Source: Actinospica robiniae DSM 44927 | Lineage (GTDB): Bacteria; Actinomycetota; Actinomycetes; Streptomycetales; Catenulisporaceae | Direction of reading: 5' to 3' | Length of the DNA stretch: 64,000 nucleotides | NCBI RefSeq assembly: GCF_000504285.1 | Contig: NZ_KI632511.1 | Location: 555,372 to 619,371, forward strand | In this document: in pieces, positions 51,387 through 60,300 of the stretch | How the letters are laid out: the number at the start of each line of letters is the position of its first letter | Position numbering within the stretch: the stretch's first letter is position 1 | Program-made: the position numbers and the translations under genes | The notes under the pieces: model-generated | The model's database searches: none | What the model was told of the DNA's origin: nothing | What the model saw: only the letters and a program-made list of their open reading frames with translations

Positions 51387-52559
51387 CTAGCCGGGGCTGT
51401 CTGCCTGCTCGAGAACCTTCCCGTCTTCGGCATAGCTCGTCATGGTCGCCAGCCCGGTGCCGGCGGGAAAGACCTCCGCGAACAGCACTGCGTCGCCGAG
51501 TCGTTTGATCGGTAGCGTCACACTCCGGCCGTCTGCCAGAACGGCCACGATGCGCGCCGTGTCTGGCGTGAGCACTCCAGCGAGTACGAGCGGGAGGCTC
51601 TTGTTGGAACTGCGGACGCCCTGGGTGAGGTCTTCGGTCAGGCTCTTTCCCGGGGCGACGCAATCGGAGGTGGCGCTGCTCGTGACCGGGCTGTCCGGTA
51701 TGGCGTAGGTGACGCAGGAACCGAACGCGCCCTCGTAGAGGGCCGCCTTCCACGCCTGTGAACCGAGAAAACCGCTGATCACGGTCGATGCCGACCGCAT
51801 CGACGGTGATTCATTGGGCTGATACCAGGATACGAAATCGGGCATTGTGCCGCCGTTGAACGGGATCGAGTAGCCGAGAGCGGCTCCGGCGTTGTCGAAT
51901 GCGGTAGCCCTGGCGATGGCCAGGGACGGAGTCCCAGCGAAGGCGATGAAACTCTTGCCGGACACCGTGACCACGGGCACGCTCGCGGACTCGCCGTTCG
52001 CGAACGCGATCACGAAGTGGCCGATATTGCCGGGGACCACGCCGAATGTGGTGTAGAGTCCCTGGCCGGTATTCCCGTAGGGGTTCTCGCCCTCGCTCAT
52101 GAGGTACGCGAGCGGGTTCGAGGGCGTCGGAACCTGCCCGGGGTCCACGATCCCCATGTCGTTGGCGGGCGATCCACCGATCGACTCGCTGTAGCGTCCT
52201 CCGTCACCGGAAGACACGCCCACCGACCACGTGATCCCGTCCACCGCGCCCGCGCCGATCAGCCCGTGGGCGGTGTCGTAGACGAACGGCCGTACCGTGG
52301 CCGTGTGGGCGGTCGGTGACTTGGGGCCCGATTCGGAAGGGGTGCGCAACGTCCCGGAATCGAGCAGACCGAGCGACACGATCGCCGCCAAGACCACGGC
52401 CGTCCCGGCGCTCGCGGTTTGCCGCCGCCTGCGCTTGATTCGCCGACCGTGCGCCGCGATCGAAGCGTGCGGGGCGGGAGCGGGCTTGGCCCGGCCGAGC
52501 TCCGACTCCAAACGGTCGCGCAACGACTCTTCCTCGGGGCTGTACTCGTAGACGCTCAT
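51387..52559 (-). CDS. Membrane-anchored protein coupled to an ECF sigma factor (possible anti-sigma)
   Basis: A 390-residue protein overlapping the sigma-factor gene by ATGA. The N-terminal ~45 residues are cytoplasmic and charged (YSPEEESLRDRLESELGRAK; GRRIKRRRRQ), one TM helix follows (TAVVLAAIVSLGLLDSG), and the C-terminal ~320 residues are outside: a Ser/Gly/Thr-rich beta domain with two Cys (GSCVTYAIPDSP; TSDCVAPGK) and no catalytic motif that I recognise. Topology and position are those of a transmembrane anti-sigma factor, but no canonical zinc anti-sigma HxxxCxxC motif is present, so the role is inferred. Confidence 0.65.
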   Translation of the reverse strand: MSVYEYSPEEESLRDRLESELGRAKPAPAPHASIAAHGRRIKRRRRQTASAGTAVVLAAIVSLGLLDSGTLRTPSESGPKSPTAHTATVRPFVYDTAHGLIGAGAVDGITWSVGVSSGDGGRYSESIGGSPANDMGIVDPGQVPTPSNPLAYLMSEGENPYGNTGQGLYTTFGVVPGNIGHFVIAFANGESASVPVVTVSGKSFIAFAGTPSLAIARATAFDNAGAALGYSIPFNGGTMPDFVSWYQPNESPSMRSASTVISGFLGSQAWKAALYEGAFGSCVTYAIPDSPVTSSATSDCVAPGKSLTEDLTQGVRSSNKSLPLVLAGVLTPDTARIVAVLADGRSVTLPIKRLGDAVLFAEVFPAGTGLATMTSYAEDGKVLEQADSPG

Positions 52560-53059
52560 CGCGAGCCTCCGTCCGTCAAGTGCGGGCTTGTGCGCAGTCG
52601 GCGCAGAGCATCAGAGGTCTGGCTTTTGACGGTGCCGATCGACACACCGAGAACGGCGGCGGTCTGCGCCTCGGTCAGATCCTCGAAGTAGCGCAGCAGT
52701 ACCGCCGCGCGCTGTTTGGGCGCGAGCTCGGCCAACGCCGCCCACAAGGCGGCGCGCTCTTCCACGGTCGCGGTTTCGTCCGGCTCCCCGGGCTCGGACA
52801 GCAGCACTCCGTAGTCCTCGACCACCCGGTGTTTGCGGAACCGGTCGTGGTTGGCGTTGCAAAGGACCCGATAGACGTAGCCGTCGAGATCCTCCGCTTG
52901 CCGCACTCGCCTCCACGAGGCGTACACCTTGGCCAGCGCGGTCTGCACCAGGTCCTCGGCCAGATGAAGATCCCCGGTGAGCCCGAGGGCCAGGCGCACC
53001 AGCCTCGGCCAGCGGCTGGCGACGAACTCATGGAATCCCTCCTCGTCCGTTTCTCGCAC
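52556..53059 (-). CDS. ECF sigma factor, SigE family
   Basis: A 167-residue ECF sigma factor. Region 2 is FVASRWPRLVRLALGLTGDL, HLAEDLVQTALAKVYASWRR; region 4 is LAELAPKQRAAVLLRYFEDL, TEAQTAAVLGVSIGTVKSQT. It matches the actinobacterial SigE-like group (TIGR02983). GTG 53059 is chosen because GGGAGGG lies 6 nt before it; an in-frame GTG six codons upstream is also possible. The coupled downstream gene is the probable modulator. Confidence 0.92.
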   Translation of the reverse strand: MRETDEEGFHEFVASRWPRLVRLALGLTGDLHLAEDLVQTALAKVYASWRRVRQAEDLDGYVYRVLCNANHDRFRKHRVVEDYGVLLSEPGEPDETATVEERAALWAALAELAPKQRAAVLLRYFEDLTEAQTAAVLGVSIGTVKSQTSDALRRLRTSPHLTDGGSR

Positions 53060-53923
53060 GAGCGTCCCTCCCTTCACGGCCTACGACCACCGGATGCCGC
53101 GAAAAGGTTGGGCGCCGGGCACGAGCGGACCCCGCACTGATCTACCCCGGCTTCTCAGGCGGCCATGAAGCAAGGCTTTTTCGGTAGCGCCGAAGTTCGA
53201 CCCTCAAGAGGTCGGTGGTTGAGCACTTCTTCAACGCCGAAGAGTTCGATCGTTCCCGCGACTGCTGCACGGTGGCACCGAGCGCGGGCTGACGATCCGA
53301 CAGGAGCGCTCTGAGCTGCGCCGAACTGCGCTCAACCGACCTCGACTGCACCGAAATGAGCTCGTTGGACGAGTCCTTGGGTGTAAACAGAGCAATGCTT
53401 AATGTCTCACGAAGGGCATAATATAGTGCATACGCCTGACATGCATGTTATCCGCTCCGTAGTCGTCGCGTTTCTCGATTCAGTGCAGTTCGATGCGGTT
53501 GAGCGACGCTCGAACGGCCGTGTGCTCACGCTTGCTCCCAGCTCTTGCTCCCGGCTGCTCCCAGCCGAAGCCCGGAGCCGTGACGGGTGTGGGCGGGCTA
53601 CTGACGGCTTGTCGGGAGCACAGGGAGGTCGCTTCCTGCTCCCCGAAGTGGGTCTGCGTGAACGCTTTGAACGGCTGGGTTCGAGGTGGATTGGCCCATG
53701 TGTTGCTCCCAATCCCTGGGAGCAGCCTGGCCTCTTCGGACTCTCCGAACGGCGTGCACCGGCGGAACGAATCAGTGCTGGAAGGTCGCGGCCGACTCGG
53801 GCGGCTACACGTCGGCCGGCTGACCGGACGCCCGATCGCGGCCCGCGCACTACCTGCGGGCCGTGGTCGGGTGAAGCGCCCGGCACGGCTGGATGTCGGT
53901 GCAGGTGCACCACGATCGCCGCT
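53060..53923. other. 860-bp region without a supported gene
   Basis: No intact or clearly decayed gene is recognised. Between about 53370 and 53470 the DNA is AT-richer (GGGCATAATATAGTGCATAC), suggesting a promoter. From about 53530 to 53770 the heptamer-like words TTGCTCCC, GCTCCCAGC and GGGAGCA recur in both orientations (at least seven times), an unusual local word bias that could form hairpins. The long frames here have poor composition. Confidence 0.4.
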
Positions 53924-54594
53924 ATGCCGACGGATCGCAATGCTCTCCTTCACCTGCTGGCTCGGGATCCGAGCAGTTGCCGCTGCTCGTCGACGGCGAT
54001 GGGACTCGACTGTCGTCAAGCGCGCTGCGCACGTCTCGCGGAGCTCGACCCGGAACGCTTGGTGCCCGATAATGGCCTGCTCTGATCGCCGAGAACGAAG
54101 CCAACGACTACTACGAGCCCCACGAGCGTGTGTCGGGCCCTCGCTCCGGCTGGCACCGACTGGCCGGGACGCCCCCGGCCACGGCCTGGGAAGGCCATGC
54201 CGACCGATACGCCGACGGCATGACCGAATCCCTTCTGGTCAACGGCTGGCTCAAGGAGCCACGGATGGTTCTGGTCCCGGCCGTCTCCAGCAGCGACGCG
54301 TTGACTGCGATCCGCTGGGCGCCGGCCGGTTAGGCGATTCCCGGCGACGCCGCCGGTCTTGCCGCGGTGCTGGGCAGCTGGGAGCGCCGCTTCGGCGCGC
54401 GGGGGATCGCGCTGCGGCGCGACACCCTCTTCGTGAGCGTCTCCGCTGCACAGATTACCCGTCTCCAAACCGCGCACATCGCCTGTGAGCACTTCGTCTT
54501 CGCGCCCGACGACGTATTGCAGAACTCAGATTCGTTTCCCGAGTACATCGACGCGCTCATCGATGTCAACCCATGGGGTTTCTGGTCGGACTGA
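53924..54594 (+). pseudogene. DUF4253 protein, amber codon and frameshifts
   Basis: ATG 53924 opens MPTDRNALLHLLARDPS; downstream frames give ELDPERLVPDNGLL, LIAENEANDYYEPHERVSGP, TAWEGHADRYADGMTESLLV, LVPAVSSSDALTAIRWAPAG, then an in-frame TAG (54331-54333), and the same frame continues as GDAAGLAAVLGSWERRFGAR, LFVSVSAAQITRLQTAHIAC and EHFVFAPDDVLQNS, ending NPWGFWSD. The second half (SWERRFGAR ... EHFxFxPDxVxQ) is the DUF4253 domain. At least two frameshifts in the first third plus the amber codon make it a pseudogene. Confidence 0.7.
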
Positions 54595-54636
54595 TTGCGA
54601 GTGGCCCTGCGGTATCCCTGTTGTTCGCCTGTGTCG

Positions 54637-55542
54637 TCAGGGCAGTTCCGGCGCGAGGGCGGCCACCGCGTCGCGGAAGGCGGTGACGGCGGGGGAGGCC
54701 CAGCGGTCTTCGCGCCAGGTCAGGCCGAGGACGCGGGAGGCGTTCGGGCCGCTGATCGGAATGTAGCGGATCCAGCGCTCGGCCGAGTCGTCGATCCGGC
54801 CGTCGTAGGTGCGGGAGCGGGGGAGCACCGCGACGCCGAGGCCGACGGCGACCAGGCCGCGCAGCGCGGGCACGTCGTCGCTCTCGAAGGCGATCCGCGG
54901 TTCGACGCCGGCCTGCTGCCAGAGCTGCTCGGTGGATTCGCGCAGGCCGGTGCCCTGCGGAGTGGCGATGAAGGGCCCTGGCGCGGCCTCTTCGACGCGT
55001 ACCCGTTTGCGCTGGGCGAGCCGGTGGTCGGCGGGGACGGCGAGGTAGAGGCGCTCGGTGCGCAGAGCGCGCCAGGCGAGGCCCGGGTCCTGCGGGCGGG
55101 GCGAGGTGATCACGAGGTCGACCTCGCCGCGCTCGAGCGCCCGAAGGTTCGCCGAGTTGCCGCCTTGCACCAGGTGGAAGCGCACGTTCGGGTACGCGGC
55201 GCGGAAGGACAGGAGCAAGCGCGGCACCAGCCAGTTGCCGACGGTGTAGAGGAACGCCAGCGCCACGATGCCGGTCTGCGGGCTGGCCAGCTCGGCGACG
55301 GCGCGCCGTCCCGCCTCGTCCTCGGCCAGGATGCGCTCGGCGTGTTCAAGGAAGGTCCGGCCGAACCGGTTGAGCGTCAGCACGCGGCCGCGGCGGTCGA
55401 ACAGCGGCGCTCCCAGCTCGTCCTCGATCCGGGCGAGCGCTCGCGAGAGGCCCGGCTGGGACAGGCCGAGCTCCGTCGCCGCTCGGCCCATGTGCTCAGT
55501 CTCACACAGGGTGGCGAACCATCGGAGCTCCTCGATCTGCAC
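54637..55542 (-). CDS. LysR-family transcriptional regulator
   Basis: A 301-residue LTTR: HTH at residues 1-60 (MQIEELRWFATLCETEHMGR; LGLSQPGLSRALARIEDELG) and effector domain to the end (LPRSRTYDGRIDDSAERWIR). It is divergent from the FUSC membrane protein at 55749 with a 206-bp gap and probably controls it, as LysR proteins commonly regulate aromatic-acid exporters. Confidence 0.93.
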   Translation of the reverse strand: MQIEELRWFATLCETEHMGRAATELGLSQPGLSRALARIEDELGAPLFDRRGRVLTLNRFGRTFLEHAERILAEDEAGRRAVAELASPQTGIVALAFLYTVGNWLVPRLLLSFRAAYPNVRFHLVQGGNSANLRALERGEVDLVITSPRPQDPGLAWRALRTERLYLAVPADHRLAQRKRVRVEEAAPGPFIATPQGTGLRESTEQLWQQAGVEPRIAFESDDVPALRGLVAVGLGVAVLPRSRTYDGRIDDSAERWIRYIPISGPNASRVLGLTWREDRWASPAVTAFRDAVAALAPELP

Positions 55543-55748
55543 CTGTGGATTCTCGCACGCAGGGCTGATGCGGGCTACGCATCAATTCTCCCCAGCCTCG
55601 TCATTGGACGCATCTGTGCTGGCCGTGTCAGCCTGAACGCGGCCCGAATGACTGCGATCTGCAGAAGCAGCCGCGTCGCCACGGGTCGGCCCGAAGGCGT
55701 GTCGTATCGCTCAGTCAACCATCTGACAGCGCATCCGCCGGAGGACCA

Positions 55749-56873
55749 GTGTCCACGTACTCGGAGACCTTCCACGCGTTACGCCCGACCGCGAAGGTCG
55801 TCTCGGTCCCGCGCGCCCAGGTCGACTTACGCCGCGGCGCACGCCTCGGGATGGGCGTGTTCGTCCCGCTGGCCGCGGGCGTCTCGCTCGGCCATCCGGA
55901 GTACGGAGTGTTCGCCGCGCTCGGCGCTCTGACGGCCGGATTCGCCGCGACCACCGGTGCTCGCGCCGGCCAGCACGCGCACGCGGTGCTGCTCAGCGGC
56001 CTAGGCATGGCGGTGTCGGGCTTCGCCGGGGCAGCGCTCGCCCAGAAGCCCTGGGCCTTGCTCGGCGTCCTGGTGGCGGCGACGTTCGCGGCCGGGCTGT
56101 GCGGGGTGTTCAGCCAGCGGTTCGGTATCGCGTGCCTGCAGTGGCCGGTGGCGCTGCTGCTCGCCACGACGACACCTGCGCAACCGGTGCAGCGCGCGGT
56201 GCTTCTGCTGGCCGGCGGCGCCTGGCAGGCGCTGTTGACCGCGCTCGACCGCCGCGGCGAATCCACCGAGACCAACCGCGACAGTGACGGCCGCAGACAC
56301 GGCCGCGGCCTTGGACACCGCGACGGCAACGGTGCCGGCGAAGTCCGCAGCGGCGAGTACAAGCGCAGGCTCCGATCCATCGGCACGAGACTCCGGGCCG
56401 GGCTCGACCCTCGCTTCCAACACGGACAACACGTACTGCGGCTGACCGTCGTCACCGCGCTCACCCACGTGATCGCGGTCTCCTTGGCGGTCTCGCACGG
56501 ATACTGGGCCGCGGTAACGGCGTTGCTGGTCCTCAAGCCAGGGCACACCGCGACCATCCGGCGCGGCCTCGACCGCATCGGCGGCACCGTCTTCGGCGTG
56601 CTGTTCGGCGTGGTCCTCGCCAGCGTAGGCGCGCTCGGCAACGTGCCGCTGCTGCTTGTCGCCGCCGTGACAATCTGCCTCGCCTACACCGTCTTCACCG
56701 CGAACTACTTCGTGTTCTGCGTCTTCCTGACCGGCTTCGTCGTGCTGCTGCTCGACCTGCTCGGGCAGAGCGCGTCGGAGACCGCCGTCTCCCGTCTCGT
56801 CGCCACTGCGCTGGGCGGCACCATCGCCCTCGTGGCCTCGCACATCCGCCCGCAGGCTCGGCCGAACGGGTGA
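55749..56873 (+). CDS. FUSC-family membrane protein (aromatic acid exporter-like)
   Basis: A 374-residue protein with two sets of hydrophobic helices: residues ~30-170 (GVFVPLAAGVSLGHPEYGVF, ALGALTAGFAA) and ~230-365 (VTALTHVIAVSLAVSHGYWA, VTICLAYTVFTANYFVFCVF). The second half contains GYWAAVTALLVLKPGHTATI, RRGLDRIGGTVFGVLFGVVL, which is the FUSC signature found in the AaeB/YccS class. A hydrophilic, His/Gly/Arg-rich loop (residues ~178-215) separates them. It is shorter than the ~650-residue relatives. GTG start at 55749. It is divergent from the LysR gene. Confidence 0.85.
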   Translation: MSTYSETFHALRPTAKVVSVPRAQVDLRRGARLGMGVFVPLAAGVSLGHPEYGVFAALGALTAGFAATTGARAGQHAHAVLLSGLGMAVSGFAGAALAQKPWALLGVLVAATFAAGLCGVFSQRFGIACLQWPVALLLATTTPAQPVQRAVLLLAGGAWQALLTALDRRGESTETNRDSDGRRHGRGLGHRDGNGAGEVRSGEYKRRLRSIGTRLRAGLDPRFQHGQHVLRLTVVTALTHVIAVSLAVSHGYWAAVTALLVLKPGHTATIRRGLDRIGGTVFGVLFGVVLASVGALGNVPLLLVAAVTICLAYTVFTANYFVFCVFLTGFVVLLLDLLGQSASETAVSRLVATALGGTIALVASHIRPQARPNG

Positions 56874-56945
56874 CCTTCCAGCCGAGTACGCCCGGCTCAC
56901 CACCGCCTGCGCGCGATGCTGGGCACGAGGAGGTGGCGGCCGGCG

Positions 56946-57185
56946 ATGCCTGAATGGACCCTGTGGGCGATCCCATGCCTGTTCACCCTCCTGTTCGCTC
57001 GATTCATCATCGGGCAGGTCCTCAGGACGCGGCGGCCGCCCGCCGCCGAGGCCGTCTGCCCGTCTAACCACCGTGACGTGGTATCCGTGGAGGACGTGGA
57101 CGGGGAACTCGTGGCGTGGCTCTGCGTCGACCTGCACTGCGGAAGGCAGCTAGCGAAGGACTGGCGGCCGGCCTCCTCCGAATAG
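56946..57185 (+). CDS. Small membrane protein with Cys/His cluster
   Basis: A 79-residue protein from ATG 56946, with GAGGAGGTGG upstream. An N-terminal hydrophobic helix (WTLWAIPCLFTLLFARFIIG) is followed by a soluble domain with Cys and His residues: VCPSNHRDVVSVEDVDGELV then AWLCVDLHCGRQL. The CxxxH...CxxxxC pattern could bind zinc. It is 72 bp downstream of the FUSC gene on the same strand and may be co-transcribed. No family is recognised. Confidence 0.6.
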   Translation: MPEWTLWAIPCLFTLLFARFIIGQVLRTRRPPAAEAVCPSNHRDVVSVEDVDGELVAWLCVDLHCGRQLAKDWRPASSE

Positions 57186-57479
57186 GGGTCTCACGACGGT
57201 CTCACCCGAGGTTCGCAGCCTGCTGCCACGCGCCGGGGCGCATACCCGTCACGTTGTGGAAGAACAGAGAGAAGTCGGAGGCGGCGCGGTCAGCGCCCGC
57301 TCCAGGTTCCAGGACGCCTTCTACGGCCTTCGCCCGACAGGAACGGGCTCGGCTCCTCCTTGGCCGCCCACCAGGGCAGGATCAACTCACGACGCTGCAG
57401 GCTTCGCTTCGTGCTCCTGACCGGTCGGTGCGCACCCCCGAAGGACGCTTGTCACCCCACTTCGACGCCCACCTCTCAA

Positions 57480-57824
57480 TCACTCCGGCGGATTGGCAAG
57501 GCTCCACGCGAGTAGCGGCCGCGTGGCGTCCATTAGGCCCTCGCCTCGCTGAGTCGGTGTGTAGAGGATCTGCACCGGGGTGGTCGGGATGACCGTACGC
57601 TCGATCAAGCCGTGCTGCTCCAGTTCGCGCAGACGCTGTGTGAGCAGGCGGTCGGAGATGCCGGGCACCATCGCGCGGTACTGGCTGAACCGCCGTGCGC
57701 CGCGCTGCCCCGCGAGCAGCACGATGCCCACCCAGCGGCGCCCGAGAAATTCCAGAACGGGTTGGAAGGCGCGGCATGCCTCGTCGGTGGCCGTCCTGTC
57801 CGGGGTCGGGCGAGCGGTATCCAC
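57480..57824 (-). CDS. HxlR-family transcriptional regulator
   Basis: A 114-residue winged-helix regulator. The family blocks FQPVLEFLGRRWVGIVLLAG, GARRFSQYRAMVPGISDRLL, TQRLRELEQHGLIERTVIPT and YTPTQRGEGL are all present. The GTG at 57824 falls inside a perfect ACTTAC/GTAAGT palindrome, likely its own operator. It is divergent from the F420-type oxidoreductase operon beginning at 58000. HxlR proteins often sense electrophiles or redox stress through Cys; here only Cys17 is evident. Confidence 0.92.
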   Translation of the reverse strand: MDTARPTPDRTATDEACRAFQPVLEFLGRRWVGIVLLAGQRGARRFSQYRAMVPGISDRLLTQRLRELEQHGLIERTVIPTTPVQILYTPTQRGEGLMDATRPLLAWSLANPPE

Positions 57825-57839
57825 TTACTCAAGGTAAGT
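57823..57839. promoter_or_regulatory. Perfect palindrome over the HxlR start codon
   Basis: ACTTAC (57823-57828) and GTAAGT (57834-57839) form a perfect inverted repeat with a TCAAG spacer, overlapping the GTG start of the HxlR gene. The adjacent GTCGATAATACTGG (57838-57851) resembles a -10 region on the plus strand. The position suggests autoregulation and control of the divergent operon at 58000. Confidence 0.6.
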
Positions 57840-57999
57840 CGATAATACTGGCGTTGTCCAGCTCAGGCGGCGCGGCCACACTGGAATCCGAAACGCACGC
57901 GTGCCGCAGCGCCAGATCGGTCCACCTGCACCACACTGGACTGGGCAGGACGCGCGCGTCTCACGCCGGTACTGAGCTCCTGGGAAAGCTGGCGATTCC

Positions 58000-58827
58000 A
58001 TGTATGAGCGAACGATCCGGTTCGGGCTGTGCGTGACACCCGACATCGACGACGTCGCCGGGGCGGTCGCGCTGGCCAGAGCGGCCGACGACGGTGGGCT
58101 CGATCTGCTCGGTATCCAGGATCACCCGTACTACCCGGAATTCCTCGACACGCTCAGCCTGGTTGCGTATCTCGGCGCGCTCACCACCCGGGTGCGACTG
58201 CTGACCGATGTGGCCAATCTCGGCGTGCGTCCGGTGCCGATGCTCGCGAAGACGGCCGCCAGCCTGGACGCACTGACCGGCGGTCGGTTCGAGCTCGGCA
58301 TCGGCTCCGGCGCGTCACCGGAGGGGGTCGCGAGCCTGGGCGGTCGCCCGCTCGGGGGCGCAGCGGCGGTCAACCATGTCGCCGCCGCTCTGCGTGACCT
58401 TCGCGAGACGCAGCCCGCTCCGTTGTGGGTCGGAGCCCACGGCACGCGGATGCTGGGGGTGATCGGACAACTGGCCGACGGATGGATATGCCCGCTGAAC
58501 GCCTACGTGCCGCCCTCGGCCGTACCCGAACGGCAAGCGGCCATCGACCGGGCTGCGAGCGAAGCCGGACGCACGGCGTCGGACGTCCGGCGCCTCTACA
58601 ACGTACTGGGCGCCATCGACGGCGACGGCGACCAGGGCTTGTTCGGCACCAGTGAGCACTGGGCGCGGACGCTGGCGGGCTGGACCGGTGAACTCGGCTT
58701 CGACACTTTCGTCTTCTGGCCCACCACCAGCCATCTGAATCAGGCGCGGCGCTTCATCGACGAGGTGGTGCCGAGGGTCCGAGAGCTCATGGCCGGACCA
58801 GACCGTCACCAGGGAAGGGCCACATGA
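58000..58827 (+). CDS. LLM-class F420-dependent oxidoreductase
   Basis: A 275-residue luciferase-like monooxygenase/reductase fold protein: RFGLCVTPDIDDVAGAVALA, GLDLLGIQDHPYYPEFLDTL (the QDH motif characteristic of F420-dependent members), TTRVRLLTDVANLGVRPVPM and LDALTGGRFELGIGSG. The gene is about 50 residues shorter than many family members, with a compressed middle. It overlaps the hemerythrin-like gene by ATGA, and its expression is probably controlled by the divergent HxlR regulator. Confidence 0.9.
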   Translation: MYERTIRFGLCVTPDIDDVAGAVALARAADDGGLDLLGIQDHPYYPEFLDTLSLVAYLGALTTRVRLLTDVANLGVRPVPMLAKTAASLDALTGGRFELGIGSGASPEGVASLGGRPLGGAAAVNHVAAALRDLRETQPAPLWVGAHGTRMLGVIGQLADGWICPLNAYVPPSAVPERQAAIDRAASEAGRTASDVRRLYNVLGAIDGDGDQGLFGTSEHWARTLAGWTGELGFDTFVFWPTTSHLNQARRFIDEVVPRVRELMAGPDRHQGRAT

Positions 58828-59516
58828 CGGACACGAAGGCCCCGGGCGAGATGACCCGGGCGATGATCATGGTGCACACCGGCTTCCGCCGAGAGTTCGG
58901 CCTCATGCCGAGCCTCGTCCGGGCCGTCACAGACGGAGACCGGCAGCGCGTGGCCATCGTCGCCGACCACATCGACCTGCTGGGCATCGCGCTGCACGAG
59001 CACCACCACGGTGAGGACCAAGCGCTCTGGCCCCTGCTGCTGGAGCGCTGCCCGACCGACCTTGCGCCGGTGGTGCACGGGATGCAGGAAGACCACGACC
59101 GGATCGCCGGGCTGATCAGCGAGCTCGCCCACGCGGTGACGGCGTGGCGCGCCAATGCCGACCCGAACGACCGCGCCGCCGCCGCAGGCATCCTGGACCA
59201 GTTGCTCCCGGTGCTGCGTGAGCACCTCGGCACGGAGGTGCGGCTGGTAATGCCCCTGGTCGAGCAGTACATCAGCGCTGCCGAGTGGAACACGATGAGT
59301 GCGGTGCACAGCAACAATCGCACGCCGGACCAAATCGCGCTCACCTTCGGCATGGTCATGTACGAGGGTGAGCCGGCCGCCATCCAGGACCATTTGAAGG
59401 ATCTGCCGCCTGCGACCCGTCCGGTGTTCGAAAAGGCCGCGCGGACGGCTTATGCCGCGTACGCGAAGATTCTGTACGGCACCTCGACCCCGCCCCGCAT
59501 CGGCATCGATATCTGA
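58824..59516 (+). CDS. Hemerythrin HHE-domain protein
   Basis: A 230-residue protein. The metal-binding helices carry MIMVHTGFRREFGLMP (first His), VADHIDLLGIALHEHHHGED with the HxxHHxxED-like cluster, VVHGMQEDHDRIAGLISELA and LREHLGTEVRLVMPLVEQYI with HxxxE. This is a non-heme di-iron, O2/NO- or redox-sensing fold. The C-terminal ~70 residues are an additional helical segment. It is translationally coupled to the F420-type reductase. Confidence 0.9.
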   Translation: MTDTKAPGEMTRAMIMVHTGFRREFGLMPSLVRAVTDGDRQRVAIVADHIDLLGIALHEHHHGEDQALWPLLLERCPTDLAPVVHGMQEDHDRIAGLISELAHAVTAWRANADPNDRAAAAGILDQLLPVLREHLGTEVRLVMPLVEQYISAAEWNTMSAVHSNNRTPDQIALTFGMVMYEGEPAAIQDHLKDLPPATRPVFEKAARTAYAAYAKILYGTSTPPRIGIDI

Positions 59517-59569
59517 CGTGGATCGCGAATAATCGGTGATTCAACGCCACTACCCATGAGGAATGACAA

Positions 59570-59983
59570 ATGGCTTCGCTCAACGAAACGGTAATTGCGG
59601 AATTCCGGGCCAACGGCGGCGTGCTCGGCGGCCACTGGGAGGGCAAGTCGACCCTGCTGCTGCACACTCCTGGTCGCAAGTCCGGCAAGAACTTCGTCCA
59701 CCCGGTCGTCGCGGCGCCCCACGGGAACTCGTACGTCATCTGCGGCAGCCAGGGTGGAGCCCCGGTCGATCCGCAATGGGTCGCCAACCTGGAGGCCGTC
59801 GACGGTCCGGTGACAATCGAACTCGGCGGCCGCACCCTCGCCGCCGCCCACCGGGTGGTGCGCCCCGACGACCAGGAGTGGGAGCGCCTGTACGGTGTTT
59901 TCCGCGCCTACTGGCCTGACACGGTTGAATACGAGAAGCGGACCGACCGGCAGTTCCCGGTCGGCGTCATCACGCCCCGCTGA
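59570..59983 (+). CDS. Ddn/DUF385-family deazaflavin-dependent nitroreductase
   Basis: A 137-residue split-barrel protein: VIAEFRANGGVLGGHWEGKS, LLLHTPGRKSGKNFVHPVVA, YVICGSQGGAPVDPQWVANL and VEYEKRTDRQFPVGVITPR. RANGG...G...LLLHTxGRKSG and NPxWxxNL-type blocks define the F420H2-dependent Ddn family. It follows the hemerythrin gene by 53 bp, so the operon couples two F420-type enzymes with a di-iron protein. Confidence 0.92.
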   Translation: MASLNETVIAEFRANGGVLGGHWEGKSTLLLHTPGRKSGKNFVHPVVAAPHGNSYVICGSQGGAPVDPQWVANLEAVDGPVTIELGGRTLAAAHRVVRPDDQEWERLYGVFRAYWPDTVEYEKRTDRQFPVGVITPR

Positions 59984-60089
59984 CCCGTAGTACAGGGGTG
60001 AGGGTGAGGTGCATGGGTGGGGGTCCGGGTGTCGAGCGGTTTGCTCTTTCGTCTTCGCACCGGCCCCCGCCGTGGCTGTTCCCTGTTCA

Positions 60090-60300
60090 GGCAAGCGCCG
60101 GCCCTGGGAACAGCCGCTCCCACCCGAGAGACTCACCCCCGCCACGGTCCGCCGGGGGTTTCGCGACATCCGCGCGAACCTCCCCGAGCTCGCCAGCGCA
60201 CCAAAACCCTCCAGGCCAGGCCCCGGACGGCCGGCAGGGTTCCGGAACAAAACCAAAGCCCCCGTTCGAGGAGCACCACGCCGCGCACGGTTGAAGGACA
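60090..60300 (+). pseudogene. Transposase C-terminal remnant
   Basis: The plus strand reads RRPWEQPLPPERLTPATVRR, GFRDIRANLPELASAPKPSR, PGPGRPAGFRNKTKAPVR. RRGFRxxRxxLPxPxxAPKPxRPGPGRPxGxxN is the Pro/Arg-rich tail of a large actinobacterial transposase family (IS701-like DDE). The catalytic part is absent. The frame continues to 60464 (DVADLRRIGRIQHGDPDYFM, PGIKKLIRYCQKIGKL) with sequence I do not recognise. Confidence 0.65.
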
